Shown here: positions 1-9,090 of the stretch, in pieces
How positions within the stretch are numbered: position 1 is the first letter of the stretch
Layout of the letters: each line of letters begins with the position of its first letter
NCBI RefSeq assembly: GCF_004362055.1
Contig: NZ_SNXB01000004.1
Coordinates: 248,001-312,000 of the forward strand
Length of the DNA: 64,000 nucleotides
Source of the DNA: Flavobacterium sp. 245
Lineage (GTDB): Bacteria; Bacteroidota; Bacteroidia; Flavobacteriales; Flavobacteriaceae
Direction of reading: 5' to 3'
Notes under the pieces: model-generated
Seen by the model: the letters and a program-made list of their open reading frames with translations, nothing else
Told to the model about the DNA's origin: nothing
The model's database searches: none
Made by a program: the position numbers and the translations under genes

Positions 1-436
1 TTTCAGATTCGTTGCCCCATCCAAATTGATAAGCTGTAGCATCGTTGCCCCAACCTACTTGAGTTGCACTAGAGCTATTAAAGAATCCGATTTGTGTTAG
101 ATCAGCATCATTGCCAATTCCAAATTGGAAAACTGTAGCACTATTTCCTAATAGTGGACCTTGGTCAATATCAGAAGTATTTCCAAATCCGATTTGTGTA
201 ACTGAAGCAGAGTTTGCAATACCTAATTGATCAATAGTTGATGTATTATCAACACCGATTTGAAGAACAGTTGCAGAATTTAAAATACCATCTTGGTTAA
301 CATCTGAATCATTTGATCCAACTTGAACAACTAATGCCCCATTTAATAAACCTGTTTGGTCTACATTACTAGTGTTTTGCGCAATTGCGACACCTACAAA
401 TAGCATCGCGGAGATGCTTAGAATTACTTTTTTCAT
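1..436 (-). CDS. Curlin-repeat (CsgA-like) amyloid fibre subunit, 3' part outside window
   Basis: The reverse strand reads from an ATG at 436 through the window edge, giving 145 residues without a stop. It begins with a signal peptide (MKKVILSISAMLFVGVAIAQ). The rest is a repeating pattern of about 22-23 residues with conserved Gln, Gly and Asn (for example QIGFGN, QFGIGN, QVGWGN), which is the curlin repeat of CsgA/CsgB. Proteins of this family are secreted and polymerise outside the cell into curli amyloid that supports biofilm and adhesion. The C-terminus and any partner csg genes are outside the window. A strong promoter and a direct-repeat site lie upstream. The call rests on the repeat pattern and signal peptide; whether it is the major subunit or the nucleator cannot be told. 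Confidence 0.85.
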   Translation of the reverse strand, partial: MKKVILSISAMLFVGVAIAQNTSNVDQTGLLNGALVVQVGSNDSDVNQDGILNSATVLQIGVDNTSTIDQLGIANSASVTQIGFGNTSDIDQGPLLGNSATVFQFGIGNDADLTQIGFFNSSSATQVGWGNDATAYQFGWGNESE

Positions 437-562
437 AATAAATATATTTAATTGGTTATTAATACAAATTATTATGCAGGTTGTAATTTGGGGATGCGAA
501 ATTTGGGTGGGTTAGAAATAAAATTAAGGCTTAAAATTGCACTTATTTCTTGATTTCTTTTT

Positions 563-591
563 CAAAATTAGGAAACTTATCGAAAATCAAA
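563..591 (-). promoter_or_regulatory. Promoter of the curlin gene
   Basis: On the minus strand TTTG (591-588), a 17-base spacer and TAATTTTG (570-563) match the Bacteroidetes primary sigma consensus TTTG-N17-23-TAnnTTTG. Transcription would start near 556, leaving a leader of about 120 bases before the ATG at 436. Confidence 0.65.
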
Positions 592-631
592 ACAGGTATA
601 AATACGTATTTTACAAGAACTTAACGTGTTT

Positions 632-663
632 TCGATGAACTGTGAAACTATCTCGATGAACTG
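632..663 (-). promoter_or_regulatory. Direct-repeat site resembling a LytTR binding site, upstream of the curlin gene
   Basis: TCGATGAACTG occurs at 632-642 and again at 653-663, an offset of exactly 21 bases. On the minus strand each copy reads CAGTTCATCGA. Two 9-base direct repeats spaced 21 bases apart with a core GTT is the geometry of LytTR-family response regulator sites (AgrA, VirR). The site lies about 75-105 bases upstream of the predicted curlin start point, a normal place for an activator. The binding protein is inferred, not seen. Confidence 0.45.
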
Positions 664-782
664 CCGTTTTTGATTTTTTACTTAGTAAGAAAATACTTAT
701 TTCTTTAAATTTATTTACATTTACAGCTAAACAGACGTTAAAAAAAAGTTATAAAAGCACTTATTTTAACATATTCACAAAA

Positions 783-810
783 AAAGCCTGTCTTTTTTAA
801 GACAGGCTTT
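783..810 (-). terminator. Terminator of the type III glutamine synthetase gene
   Basis: A 12-bp perfect stem (783-794 with 799-810) and a 4-base loop are followed on the minus strand by a T run (785-779). It sits 20 bases after the glutamine synthetase stop codon. Confidence 0.85.
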
Positions 811-830
811 AACTAAATGTTTGGTAAACG

Positions 831-3020
831 TTATTTCGTAAACAGCAATTCTCTGTATTTTGTTAATGTCCAGTTTTCATCATCTACTAATAATTCTAAT
901 TTATCGCAGTGATTTCTAATATCTTCAAAATAAGGTTTTACTTTATTGCAATAAGCCTCTGCCATTTTTTGAGCATCAGTCAATTGATTAGCTTTCTTTC
1001 TTTCATTTGTCATCGCCAATACTTTAGAATTGATTCCTTCAATATGACCTGAGATTTCTTTAATTAAAGTAATTTGCTCTTTTGCAATCGTTTCAAATTC
1101 TTTTCCAAAGATTTCTTTTAAGCCTTTGACATTTTCAATTAAAGTATTCTGATAGCGAATTGCTGTCGGAATAACATGATTTCTAGCAATATCTCCTAAA
1201 ACCCTTCCTTCAATCTGGATTTTCTTGGTATATTCTTCTAATTCAATTTCGTAGCGTGCTTCTGCTTCGACGTGATTAAAGATTCCCAATTCTTCAAATA
1301 AATCCAAAGCTTGTTTTGAAACTTTAGCTTTAATGGCTTCTGGAGTTGTTTTAAAATTACTTAAACCTCTTTTCGCTGCTTCTTTTTCCCATGCTTCGCT
1401 GTATCCGTCACCTTCAAAAAGAATCTTTTTTGATTGTTTGATGTATTCTCTTAAAACATTAAAAATAGCATCATCTTTTTTCATGTCTTTCGAATCGATA
1501 AGATTCTCTACTTCATTTTTAAAATCCTTTAACTGTTTTGCAACAATGGCATTAAGCGTTGTCATGGCATTCGAACAGTTTGCGTTTGAACCAACTGCTC
1601 TAAACTCGAATTTATTTCCTGTAAAGGCAAAAGGCGATGTTCTGTTTCTGTCTGTATTATCTAAAAGAACGTCTGGAATTTTTCCGACAACATTCAATTT
1701 AAGATCTGTTTTTTCTTCTGGAGATAATTTACCTGTAGTAACACTTTCCAATTCAGACAAAACTTTAGTTAATTGCGCTCCAATAAAAACAGAAATGATT
1801 GCAGGTGGTGCTTCATTTGCTCCTAACCTGTGATCATTACTTGCAGTTGCAATAGAAGCTCTTAATAGAGTTTCGTAATCGTTAACCGCTTTTATTGTAT
1901 TAATAAAGAAAGTCAAAAACTGTAAATTACTCATTGGTGTTTTACTCGGACTCAATAAGTTAACTCCTGTATCTGTAGCCAACGACCAGTTATTGTGTTT
2001 TCCAGAACCGTTTACTCCTTTAAAAGGCTTTTCGTGAAACAGCACTTTAAAGTCATGACGTTCTGCCACTCTTTGCATTACATCCATTAATAAAGAGTTG
2101 TGATCAACCGCTAAATTGGTTTCTTCAAAAATTGGTGCCAGCTCAAACTGATTTGGAGCGACTTCATTATGACGCGTTTTTACCGGAATTCCCAACAACA
2201 TACATTCCTGCTCTAAATCTCTCATATAAGTAAGAGCGCGAGTTGGAATTGATCCAAAATAATGATCATCTAACTGCTGTCCTTTTGCAGACGTATGTCC
2301 TAATAAGGTTCTTCCTGTCATCATTAAATCAGGGCGAGAATTTGCCAACGCTTTATCGATCAAGAAATATTCCTGCTCCCATCCTAAAGTTGCAGTTACT
2401 TTTTTTACGTTTTTATCAAAATATTTACAAACTTCTGTTGCCGCTTCATCAATTGCAGATAGTGCTCTTAATAAAGGTATTTTATTATCTAAAGCTTCAC
2501 CGGTATAGGCAATAAAAACGGTTGGGATACATAAAGTTGTACCATATATAAATGCTGGAGATGTAGGATCCCAAGCTGTATAACCTCTTGCTTCAAATGT
2601 GTTTCTGATTCCTCCGTTTGGAAAACTTGATGCATCTGGCTCCTGCTGCACCAATTGCGCACCACCAAATTTCTCTACAGGATCACTACCGTCATACGAT
2701 ACTTCAAAAAAAGCATCATGCTTTTCTGCAGTAGTTCCTGTTAAAGGTTGAAACCAGTGTGTATAATGTGTTACGCCTTTGGCCAAAGCCCATTCTTTCA
2801 TACCCATGGCAATATAATCTGCCAGTTTTCTTTCTATTTTAGTTCCATGCTGAATTGCATCTCTCACTCCTTTTAAAGCATCCGAAGTTAAGTACTGCTT
2901 CATTGCTTTTTCATTAAACACATTTGAACCAAAAAGATTTGATTTTCTATCCATTTCTTCAAAGTGTACTGGCTTTCTAGTAGAAGCTTCTTTTAAAGCT
3001 TGAAAACGTAATGTTGACAT
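831..3020 (-). CDS. glnN: Glutamine synthetase type III
   Basis: This 729-residue protein makes glutamine from glutamate, ammonia and ATP in the cytoplasm. The length is that of the type III family (about 730 residues), far longer than types I and II. Visible signatures are GWEQEYFLID at 213-222 (metal-binding glutamates), HNEVAPNQFE at 284-293, and NGSGKHNNWS at 337-346 (ammonia and ATP site). The ATG at 3020 is preceded by a TATATTTG box. A strong terminator follows the stop. It is divergent from a type II enzyme across a 427-base gap. Type III enzymes are typical of Bacteroidetes and cyanobacteria and are usually dodecamers. The symbol glnN follows common usage for this type. Confidence 0.95.
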   Translation of the reverse strand: MSTLRFQALKEASTRKPVHFEEMDRKSNLFGSNVFNEKAMKQYLTSDALKGVRDAIQHGTKIERKLADYIAMGMKEWALAKGVTHYTHWFQPLTGTTAEKHDAFFEVSYDGSDPVEKFGGAQLVQQEPDASSFPNGGIRNTFEARGYTAWDPTSPAFIYGTTLCIPTVFIAYTGEALDNKIPLLRALSAIDEAATEVCKYFDKNVKKVTATLGWEQEYFLIDKALANSRPDLMMTGRTLLGHTSAKGQQLDDHYFGSIPTRALTYMRDLEQECMLLGIPVKTRHNEVAPNQFELAPIFEETNLAVDHNSLLMDVMQRVAERHDFKVLFHEKPFKGVNGSGKHNNWSLATDTGVNLLSPSKTPMSNLQFLTFFINTIKAVNDYETLLRASIATASNDHRLGANEAPPAIISVFIGAQLTKVLSELESVTTGKLSPEEKTDLKLNVVGKIPDVLLDNTDRNRTSPFAFTGNKFEFRAVGSNANCSNAMTTLNAIVAKQLKDFKNEVENLIDSKDMKKDDAIFNVLREYIKQSKKILFEGDGYSEAWEKEAAKRGLSNFKTTPEAIKAKVSKQALDLFEELGIFNHVEAEARYEIELEEYTKKIQIEGRVLGDIARNHVIPTAIRYQNTLIENVKGLKEIFGKEFETIAKEQITLIKEISGHIEGINSKVLAMTNERKKANQLTDAQKMAEAYCNKVKPYFEDIRNHCDKLELLVDDENWTLTKYRELLFTK

Positions 3021-3447
3021 GTATATTAATTTTAAGAATTCGTAATAATTTTCATTGAAAAATGAGGAACAAATATAAACAATAAAAGTGCCTGTTTAGA
3101 ATATAAGTTCCAGATTTTTGAACTACAATTTCTCAACAGATCATGCTTTTTTCAGAGAATAAATAAAGACATTCAAGAAATGTAACAAAAAACAGCAATA
3201 ATCCCCATTAAATAAACATTTTTTCATAATTCCTTAACCCAAAAAATCAAAAATAGTGCTTAATTATTACGAATTTATTTTTTATAGTGGTTAAAAATTG
3301 CTTTTTTAAAAATATACCCCTGCGAAAATTATGCTTCTCTAAAAAATTATACTCCGTAAAACAAAATAGCCCCCTAATTTTTAGGAGTAAAAAAATAAAT
3401 CTATATTTGACCCAGCGAAAAAACAAAAAAAATAAATTTATATTATT
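3021..3447. promoter_or_regulatory. Divergent control region between the two glutamine synthetase genes
   Basis: This 427-base gap has no coding potential. It holds a TATATTTG minus-7 box at 3077-3070 reading toward the type III gene and another TATATTTG at 3402-3409 reading toward the type II gene. Neither has a good TTTG minus-33 box at the usual distance, which would fit promoters that need an activator. The middle is very AT-rich with no clear hairpin. No PII-type or NtrC-type site was recognised. Confidence 0.5.
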
Positions 3448-4464
3448 ATGGCTAAAATTAAGTTAGAGTACATTTGGTTAGATGGATACGAACCAACTCA
3501 AAATCTTAGAAGTAAAACTAAAGTTGAAGAACACGAAAATTTCAAAGGAACATTAGAAGAACTTGGAAATTGGTCATTTGATGGTTCGTCAACAAAACAA
3601 GCTGAAGGTGGTTCATCTGACTGTTTGTTAGTTCCTGTTGCAATCTATCCAGATCCAACTCGTATCAACGGATATTTAGTAATGTCTGAAGTTATGTATG
3701 CTGACGGAACACCACACCCTTCTAACGGTAGAGCTACTATTGATGATGATAATGATGATTTCTGGTTTGGTTTCGAACAAGAATATTTCATCATGGATAC
3801 TAAAACTTTATTGCCATTAGGTTTCCCTGTTGGAGGTTATCCTGCTCCACAAGGTATGTACTACTGTTCTGTAGGTGGAAAAAACACTCACGGAAGAAAA
3901 TTAGTAGAAGAACATGCTGATTTATGTATCGCTGCTGGAATCAACTTTGAAGGTATTAACCAAGAGGTTGCTTGCGGACAATGGGAATTCCAATTATTCG
4001 CTAAAGGTGCTAAAAAAGCTGGAGACGAAATTTGGGTTGCTCGTTACTTATTAGACCGTTTGACTGAGAAATATGGTTACTATATTGAATACCACCCAAA
4101 ACCTCTAGGAGATACTGACTGGAATGGTTCTGGAATGCACGCTAACTTCTCTAACGAAGTTTTAAGAACGTGTGGAGACCAAGCTACTTACGAAAGAATT
4201 TGTGAGGCTTTCCGTCCTGTTACTGCTGAGCATATCGCAGTTTACGGAGCTTACAATGACCAACGTTTAACTGGTAAACACGAAACTGCTTCTATCCACG
4301 ATTTCTCTTATGGAGTTTCAGACAGAGGATGTTCAATCAGAATTCCTTTAATGACTGTTCAAAAAGGATGGAAAGGTTGGTTAGAAGACAGAAGACCAGC
4401 TTCAAACGGAGATCCATACAAAATTGCTGCTAGAATTATCAAAACTGTTAAATCAGCAATCTAA
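3448..4464 (+). CDS. glnII: Glutamine synthetase type II (beta-Grasp, eukaryote-like)
   Basis: A 338-residue cytoplasmic glutamine synthetase of the short type II class. The N-terminal beta-Grasp domain carries NWSFDGSST (41-49), diagnostic of type II. The catalytic domain has FGFEQEYF (107-114), NQEVACGQWEFQ (171-182) and NGSGMHANFS (226-235), which supply the metal, glutamate and ATP ligands. It is divergent from the type III gene and ends in a strong terminator. It is rich in codons favoured by highly expressed genes (GCT, GGT, AAA), suggesting abundant expression. The symbol is used by analogy with bacterial type II enzymes; submitters often just write glutamine synthetase. Confidence 0.92.
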   Translation: MAKIKLEYIWLDGYEPTQNLRSKTKVEEHENFKGTLEELGNWSFDGSSTKQAEGGSSDCLLVPVAIYPDPTRINGYLVMSEVMYADGTPHPSNGRATIDDDNDDFWFGFEQEYFIMDTKTLLPLGFPVGGYPAPQGMYYCSVGGKNTHGRKLVEEHADLCIAAGINFEGINQEVACGQWEFQLFAKGAKKAGDEIWVARYLLDRLTEKYGYYIEYHPKPLGDTDWNGSGMHANFSNEVLRTCGDQATYERICEAFRPVTAEHIAVYGAYNDQRLTGKHETASIHDFSYGVSDRGCSIRIPLMTVQKGWKGWLEDRRPASNGDPYKIAARIIKTVKSAI

Positions 4465-4486
4465 TTCAAAGCTTAAATTATATTCT

Positions 4487-4522
4487 AAAAAGTGCCTGCT
4501 TAATTGCTGGCACTTTTTTTTT
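4487..4522 (+). terminator. Terminator of the type II glutamine synthetase gene
   Basis: A 10-bp stem (AAAAAGTGCC at 4487-4496 with 4509-4518) is followed by a long T run. It lies 23 bases after the stop codon. Confidence 0.88.
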
Positions 4523-4638
4523 ATTTTTTTTAATTCAATCAAACTATTTCAGCATTAAAAACCTTTGATATCAGAAATTTGGGAAGAATTTAATTTTTAA
4601 AAAACTTATCTTTGTAAGTCACTATAAAATTCATCACA

Positions 4639-5610
4639 ATGGTCTGGACTTTATTTTTAATAGCTGTTGTTTTAATTCTTGCCTTAGATTTAGGAGTTTT
4701 CAATAAAACGCCACATATTATAAGCACCAAAGAAGCCAGTAAATGGACATTGATTTGGGTTACTTTATCCTTCTTGTTTTCGGGAGTAATTTATTGGCTG
4801 TACACTACAGACTATATTGCCAATCCTGACAAACTGCTTCCTTCAGCGGCGGCGATGAAGTTCATTACGGGTTATTTAATAGAACTTTCGCTTAGCGTTG
4901 ACAATATTTTTGTAATTGCAATTATCTTCGCCTCATTCAAAATTCCGCAAAAATACCAGCATCGTGTTTTGTTCTGGGGAATTTTGGGCGCGATTGTCTT
5001 CAGAGGCTTAATGATTTTCTTCGGCGTTATGTTGATCAATCAATTCACTTGGACAACTTATTTGTTTGGCGCTTTCTTGATTTTTACCGCTCTAAAAATG
5101 CTATTTTCTGGCGAAGATGAAGATTTCCACCCAAAAGATTCTTTTATATATAAACTATTAGGAAAAGTTATTCCGATAACTTCTCACATGGAGCATGAGA
5201 AGTTTTTCATCTTAACCGAAAAAGGAAAAAAAGCTGCTACTCCACTTTTCGTTGCTTTAATTGTAATTGAAGTAATGGATGTTTTATTTGCCGTTGACAG
5301 TGTTCCGGCGATTCTGGCGATTACTTCAGATCCGTTTTTAGTATTTAGTTCAAATATTTTTGCCATTTTAGGATTGCGTTCTATGTATTTCTTTTTGGCA
5401 AATATGCTGACAAAATTCAGTTATTTGGAATACAGTTTAGTAGCAATTTTAGCTTTTGTGGGATTAAAAATGCTTTTACACGATTGGATTCACGTACCAG
5501 AATGGGCTTCTTTAGGATTTATAGCCTTGTCACTTTTAGTGGGAATATTGGTTTCTCTTAAATTTGGAAAAGAAAAATTATTGACTGATTCAGATTCTAC
5601 TGAGCAGTAA
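4639..5610 (+). CDS. TerC/Alx family integral membrane protein
   Basis: A 323-residue polytopic membrane protein with about nine hydrophobic segments. Two TerC hallmark regions are visible: ELSLSVDNIFVIAIIF near 76-91 and EVMDVLFAVDSVPAILAITS near 214-233, each with membrane-embedded acidic residues of the kind that bind metal in this family. Family members (TerC, Alx, MeeF/MeeY) are implicated in tellurite resistance, alkaline response and manganese export. It stands alone after the glutamine synthetase terminator. The Mn-sensing yybP-ykoY riboswitch that precedes some homologs was not seen in the short upstream gap. The family call is firm; the substrate is not known. Confidence 0.92.
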   Translation: MVWTLFLIAVVLILALDLGVFNKTPHIISTKEASKWTLIWVTLSFLFSGVIYWLYTTDYIANPDKLLPSAAAMKFITGYLIELSLSVDNIFVIAIIFASFKIPQKYQHRVLFWGILGAIVFRGLMIFFGVMLINQFTWTTYLFGAFLIFTALKMLFSGEDEDFHPKDSFIYKLLGKVIPITSHMEHEKFFILTEKGKKAATPLFVALIVIEVMDVLFAVDSVPAILAITSDPFLVFSSNIFAILGLRSMYFFLANMLTKFSYLEYSLVAILAFVGLKMLLHDWIHVPEWASLGFIALSLLVGILVSLKFGKEKLLTDSDSTEQ

Positions 5611-5612
5611 TT

Positions 5613-7397
5613 TTTATAAAACATACAATCATACTTTTTGGTCAAAAAGTTACATTAACACCTACAGTCGTAAATGGAACAAATTATAGCTCCGGTCCAA
5701 TAAATTTAGCATCTATTCCTTATTCAACAATTTCACTAGGGGTCAAAGTAGAAATTCCAGCTAATGTTGCGGTTGGAGATAATGGTACAATAAAAATTTA
5801 TCTTTCCAAAGGCTTAGCGCTAGGTGGAAGTGTTGCCATTGGTGGCGATGGAGGCTCACTCTATTTTGGAGGTGGAAAAGTTGCCATTAAAGATTTTGTT
5901 ATCAACTTAAATTGGACAGATTTCCCAACTTCTGGTGGCTATATTTATGCTGAATACAAAAGTGGTACATCTTACAACAGCTCAAGCGTTGCTGTGGTAA
6001 AAAACGCAACGATGACATCAGGCACAACTTTAAATCCTCCTGCTGATGCACCAAAGCCAACAAACATACCAAACACAGTATGTTGTGACCAAACCGTCAG
6101 AGTAGGGGAAAAACCAGCACCTATAACTGGTTCTAACTATCTTAACCCTTACAAAAACGAGCCTTATGGTATTAATAGTCAATGGTCAATTTCTGGTGGC
6201 GACATATTAAATGTAAATAATCAAACAAAAACTTTAGAATTAGATTACATAGCAGAACTAAAAAACATTACTATAACTCGTGCTTTAGGCTATAACTACG
6301 GAGGCACTTTCCCTAATAAAAGTAATTCAGTAACAATTAAAGTTGTACCCTCACCAGTATTAAGTAATATAATCACCGCAACAGAACCAATAAATTCAGA
6401 AGGTTTTATAGAATTATCAAGTATCAAAAAATTGAATATTACGGGATATACAGCAAAAATTAATTTAAACATTTTAGAAGATCCCTTTCATACTAATCAA
6501 AGAACAGATAATATTGTAAATGCGGAGGGATATAAATGGGAATATACAAAAACAAGCTCTGCTCTTGGGGGATATAAAACATGGATTACAATTCCAAATG
6601 AAAATTTATCAAATTTAGATTTTTATGACCCCTCCGAAAACTTAAATTCTGAAGATGTATATTATCTAATAAGAAGAGTTGCTGTTTATCAAAACCTAAG
6701 TAGCGTAAGTGAACCTATTAAGGTTCTAATTAGAGCTGTGAGATACGAAAATACCATATGTTGCGATCAAATTTTAAAAATAAATTCTCTTACTGAATAT
6801 GAAAAACCGCAAATAATTACTGGATCAACTCCTATTTTTGAAAGTACAAATATCCCAGGTAATAATTTTAAAATAAATTCGATAATTTACCAATGGCAAG
6901 TTCAAAACATTCAAAGAACTCCAACCGCTTGGTCTGACATCGCTGGAGCAACATCTAAAGATTATCTCCCTTCACAACCTCTTACAGTAATTAATAACGG
7001 TAGAGGCTCAGGAAACAGCTTTGAAACCTCTTACAACTACAGGAGAATTGCAAAAATTAATTATCAATATTATCATACTATTAATAGTAAATGGGTAAAC
7101 GAAATAGTATCTAGTTACAGTAATCAGACTTCATTAACAGGCAGTAAAAATGATCCTTATCTAAAAATATACCCAAACCCGACTAGCTCTGTTCTTAATA
7201 TCGAAAGCACTTCAAATATGACCGATACAGCACTAGTAATTTCAAATATTATGGGTGTCAAAATGAACTCAAATTACTCATTAATAGCACCTAATCTTAT
7301 AAGTATTGATGTGTCAAATTTACCATTAGGAACTTACTTTATTAGCATTGAAAACAATTCATTAGGATTTAATCAAAGAACATTCATAAAACAATAA
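5613..7397 (+). pseudogene. T9SS cargo protein with type A sorting domain, start and signal peptide missing
   Basis: The frame is open from just after the terC stop to 7397, but its first ATG is at 6012 and first GTG at 5994. The residues before these read like normal mature protein, beginning LFGQKVTLTPTVVNG, which looks like the end of a signal peptide and the mature N-terminus. So the gene appears to have lost its start codon and most of its signal peptide. The C-terminus (about the last 75 residues, from LKIYPNPTSSVLNIES to FIKQ) is a clear T9SS type A sorting domain, which directs proteins through the outer membrane. The middle has Ser/Thr/Asn-rich beta-sandwich-like repeats with paired cysteines (CCDQ motif twice). 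Without a Sec signal the product could not reach the T9SS, hence the pseudogene call. A start at 5994 remains possible. Confidence 0.7.
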
Positions 7398-7411
7398 AAT
7401 TTTCAAATCAT

Positions 7412-7446
7412 AAAAAAAAGGAAATCTTACGATTTCCTTTTTTTCT
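7412..7446. terminator. Bidirectional terminator
   Basis: A 12-bp AT-rich stem (7415-7426 with 7431-7442) has A and T runs on its two sides. It separates the convergent T9SS-type gene and the lipoprotein gene. Confidence 0.8.
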
Positions 7447-7456
7447 ATGGAATAAT

Positions 7457-7966
7457 TTAGTCTAACTTTTTAATATTACTATCATCAATATTATATCTTG
7501 CGATTACAGCTTTATAATCTGAATAATCAACTTTTGCTTTTTTGGCATTTATTCCATCGTTACCTATGATAATTACAACTCTAAAAGTTTTTCCCAATCT
7601 AAAGCTACTTGGCAACTGTGAATAGTCACTTAAACTACCTTTAATAAAAATTCTAAATTGATTATAGCTAAAAGTATAATTATACTGAGCACTCTCAAGA
7701 CCATTATTAAAATAATAAACCTGAGGCAATAGTGCCCAAGTATCAACGCCATTTGAACTAACCAATTCATAAACTAGAATATTATCTCCCGAAAGCATCA
7801 CAGGATCCAAAGGATAAGTAACTGAATAACCATTTGCAGCAGTGAAATCTGGCCCAACTTCAAAAACTTCCGACTCATATACTGGTCCCGGAGGCCCTTC
7901 AGGTCCTTCACAGCTTGAAAACACGATTAATCCAACAAGGGCAAATAAGGTAAGTATCTTTTTCAT
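7457..7966 (-). CDS. Lipoprotein with a short collagen-like tract, function unknown
   Basis: A 169-residue protein with a lipoprotein signal peptide ending in FSSC at about residue 19. Right after it comes EGPEGPPGP, a short Gly-Pro collagen-like tract. The remainder is predicted beta-rich with many aromatic residues (YYFN, YNYTFSYNQF). It probably sits anchored in the outer membrane. Similar small lipoproteins with a Gly-Pro start are common and uncharacterised in flavobacteria; the Gly-Pro part may be only a linker. It is followed by a shared terminator and preceded, 85 bases away, by the esterase gene on the same strand, so the two may be cotranscribed. No function is claimed. Confidence 0.75.
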   Translation of the reverse strand: MKKILTLFALVGLIVFSSCEGPEGPPGPVYESEVFEVGPDFTAANGYSVTYPLDPVMLSGDNILVYELVSSNGVDTWALLPQVYYFNNGLESAQYNYTFSYNQFRIFIKGSLSDYSQLPSSFRLGKTFRVVIIIGNDGINAKKAKVDYSDYKAVIARYNIDDSNIKKLD

Positions 7967-8051
7967 AATATTTGTTTTTTAAAGTTTATAAAAGCATTCC
8001 AAAAACCAAACCAAAAATTTTGTTAAACGGGTTTCAGAATAAAATTTTTAA

Positions 8052-8921
8052 TTATTTTTTTGCAACAACCTGATTTTTAAGAAGGATTTTGTTGAAAAAT
8101 AATATATGGTAAGGTAGTGAATTTTCCCAATAATCCCAAGTATGAGCGCCAGGACGTTCAGTATAATCGTGTTCAACTTTGTTGTAAACCAATCTTCGGT
8201 GCAATTCTCTGTTTGGTTCAATTAAAAAATCATCAACACCGCAATCTATAATCAACGGTAATTTATTTGCTTTTATTTTATCCAGCATATTCATAACGGC
8301 GTATTGCTCGTACATTTCTGTACTGCCACTTTTATCGCCAAAAACCGGCTGCATTAATTTTACAACTTGAGCCGCCGAATCTCTATTCAGCATTGTACTC
8401 ATATCTACTGCACCGCTCATACTTCCGGCTGCACAAAATAAATCGGGATGTTTTGCTGAAAGATACAAGGCACCGTGACCTCCCATTGAAAGTCCGGTAA
8501 TCACTCTTCCGTTTTTATTACTAATGGTTCGGTAAGTTTTGTCTACTTTCTGAATTACTTCCTGAGTTATAAAGGTTTCAAACTGACTTTCTTTATTCAC
8601 TGGACTGTCGAGATAAAAACTAAACACTTCACCCTCGGGCATCACAATAATCATATTGTACTGATCTGACAAAGTTTGAACTAATTTTTTGTTTGGCGTA
8701 TTTTTTAACCAGTCGCTAAAATGTCCGTAAGCACCATGTAAAAGATACATAACCGGAAAAGCCGATTTGCTTTTAGCATAAGAATTTGGTAAAACTACAG
8801 CCGCTTTGTAAGTTTTGCCCATAGCGGTACTAGCAACTTGCAAAGTGTCAACTTTTGCTGCGTATGTCATAGTAGTCGCGCAAAGCAAAAACACAGACAA
8901 CAGCATTTTAAATTTCTTCAT
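8052..8921 (-). CDS. Secreted esterase, alpha/beta hydrolase of the esterase D/CE1 type
   Basis: A 289-residue hydrolase with a signal peptide (about residues 1-21, ending TMTYA). The catalytic triad can be read: nucleophile Ser in GLSMGGHGA (about residue 144), Asp in DCGVDDFLI (about 226), and His in GAHTWDYW (about 259). The oxyanion region HGAYGH follows strand beta-3. This pattern is that of the esterase/putative tributyrin esterase family, related to feruloyl and acetylxylan esterases. It should act in the periplasm on ester-linked substrates. The AraC-type gene behind it on the same strand may regulate it. The exact substrate cannot be told from sequence. Confidence 0.88.
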   Translation of the reverse strand: MKKFKMLLSVFLLCATTMTYAAKVDTLQVASTAMGKTYKAAVVLPNSYAKSKSAFPVMYLLHGAYGHFSDWLKNTPNKKLVQTLSDQYNMIIVMPEGEVFSFYLDSPVNKESQFETFITQEVIQKVDKTYRTISNKNGRVITGLSMGGHGALYLSAKHPDLFCAAGSMSGAVDMSTMLNRDSAAQVVKLMQPVFGDKSGSTEMYEQYAVMNMLDKIKANKLPLIIDCGVDDFLIEPNRELHRRLVYNKVEHDYTERPGAHTWDYWENSLPYHILFFNKILLKNQVVAKK

Positions 8922-9090
8922 TTTAATATATTTTTTTTCTGATTAGGGAATGTAAATATACCTTTTTCAAAATAAAATATATGAAAAATCCGACTGCTTT
9001 TCTGCAAAAAAGAAATAGCCACGAATTCACGAATTTTATCAATTCTTGAAGACATGGCTAAAAATTATGCTACCAGCAATATAAAAAGTA

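Noticed and set aside
1333..1833. Open frame of 166 codons on the plus strand inside the type III glutamine synthetase gene
   Set aside because: It lies wholly within a well-conserved gene on the other strand and shows no protein-like features.
4465..4638. Possible manganese riboswitch (yybP-ykoY) before the TerC gene
   Set aside because: Only 174 bases lie there; apart from the glutamine synthetase terminator they are AT-rich and lack the conserved riboswitch core.
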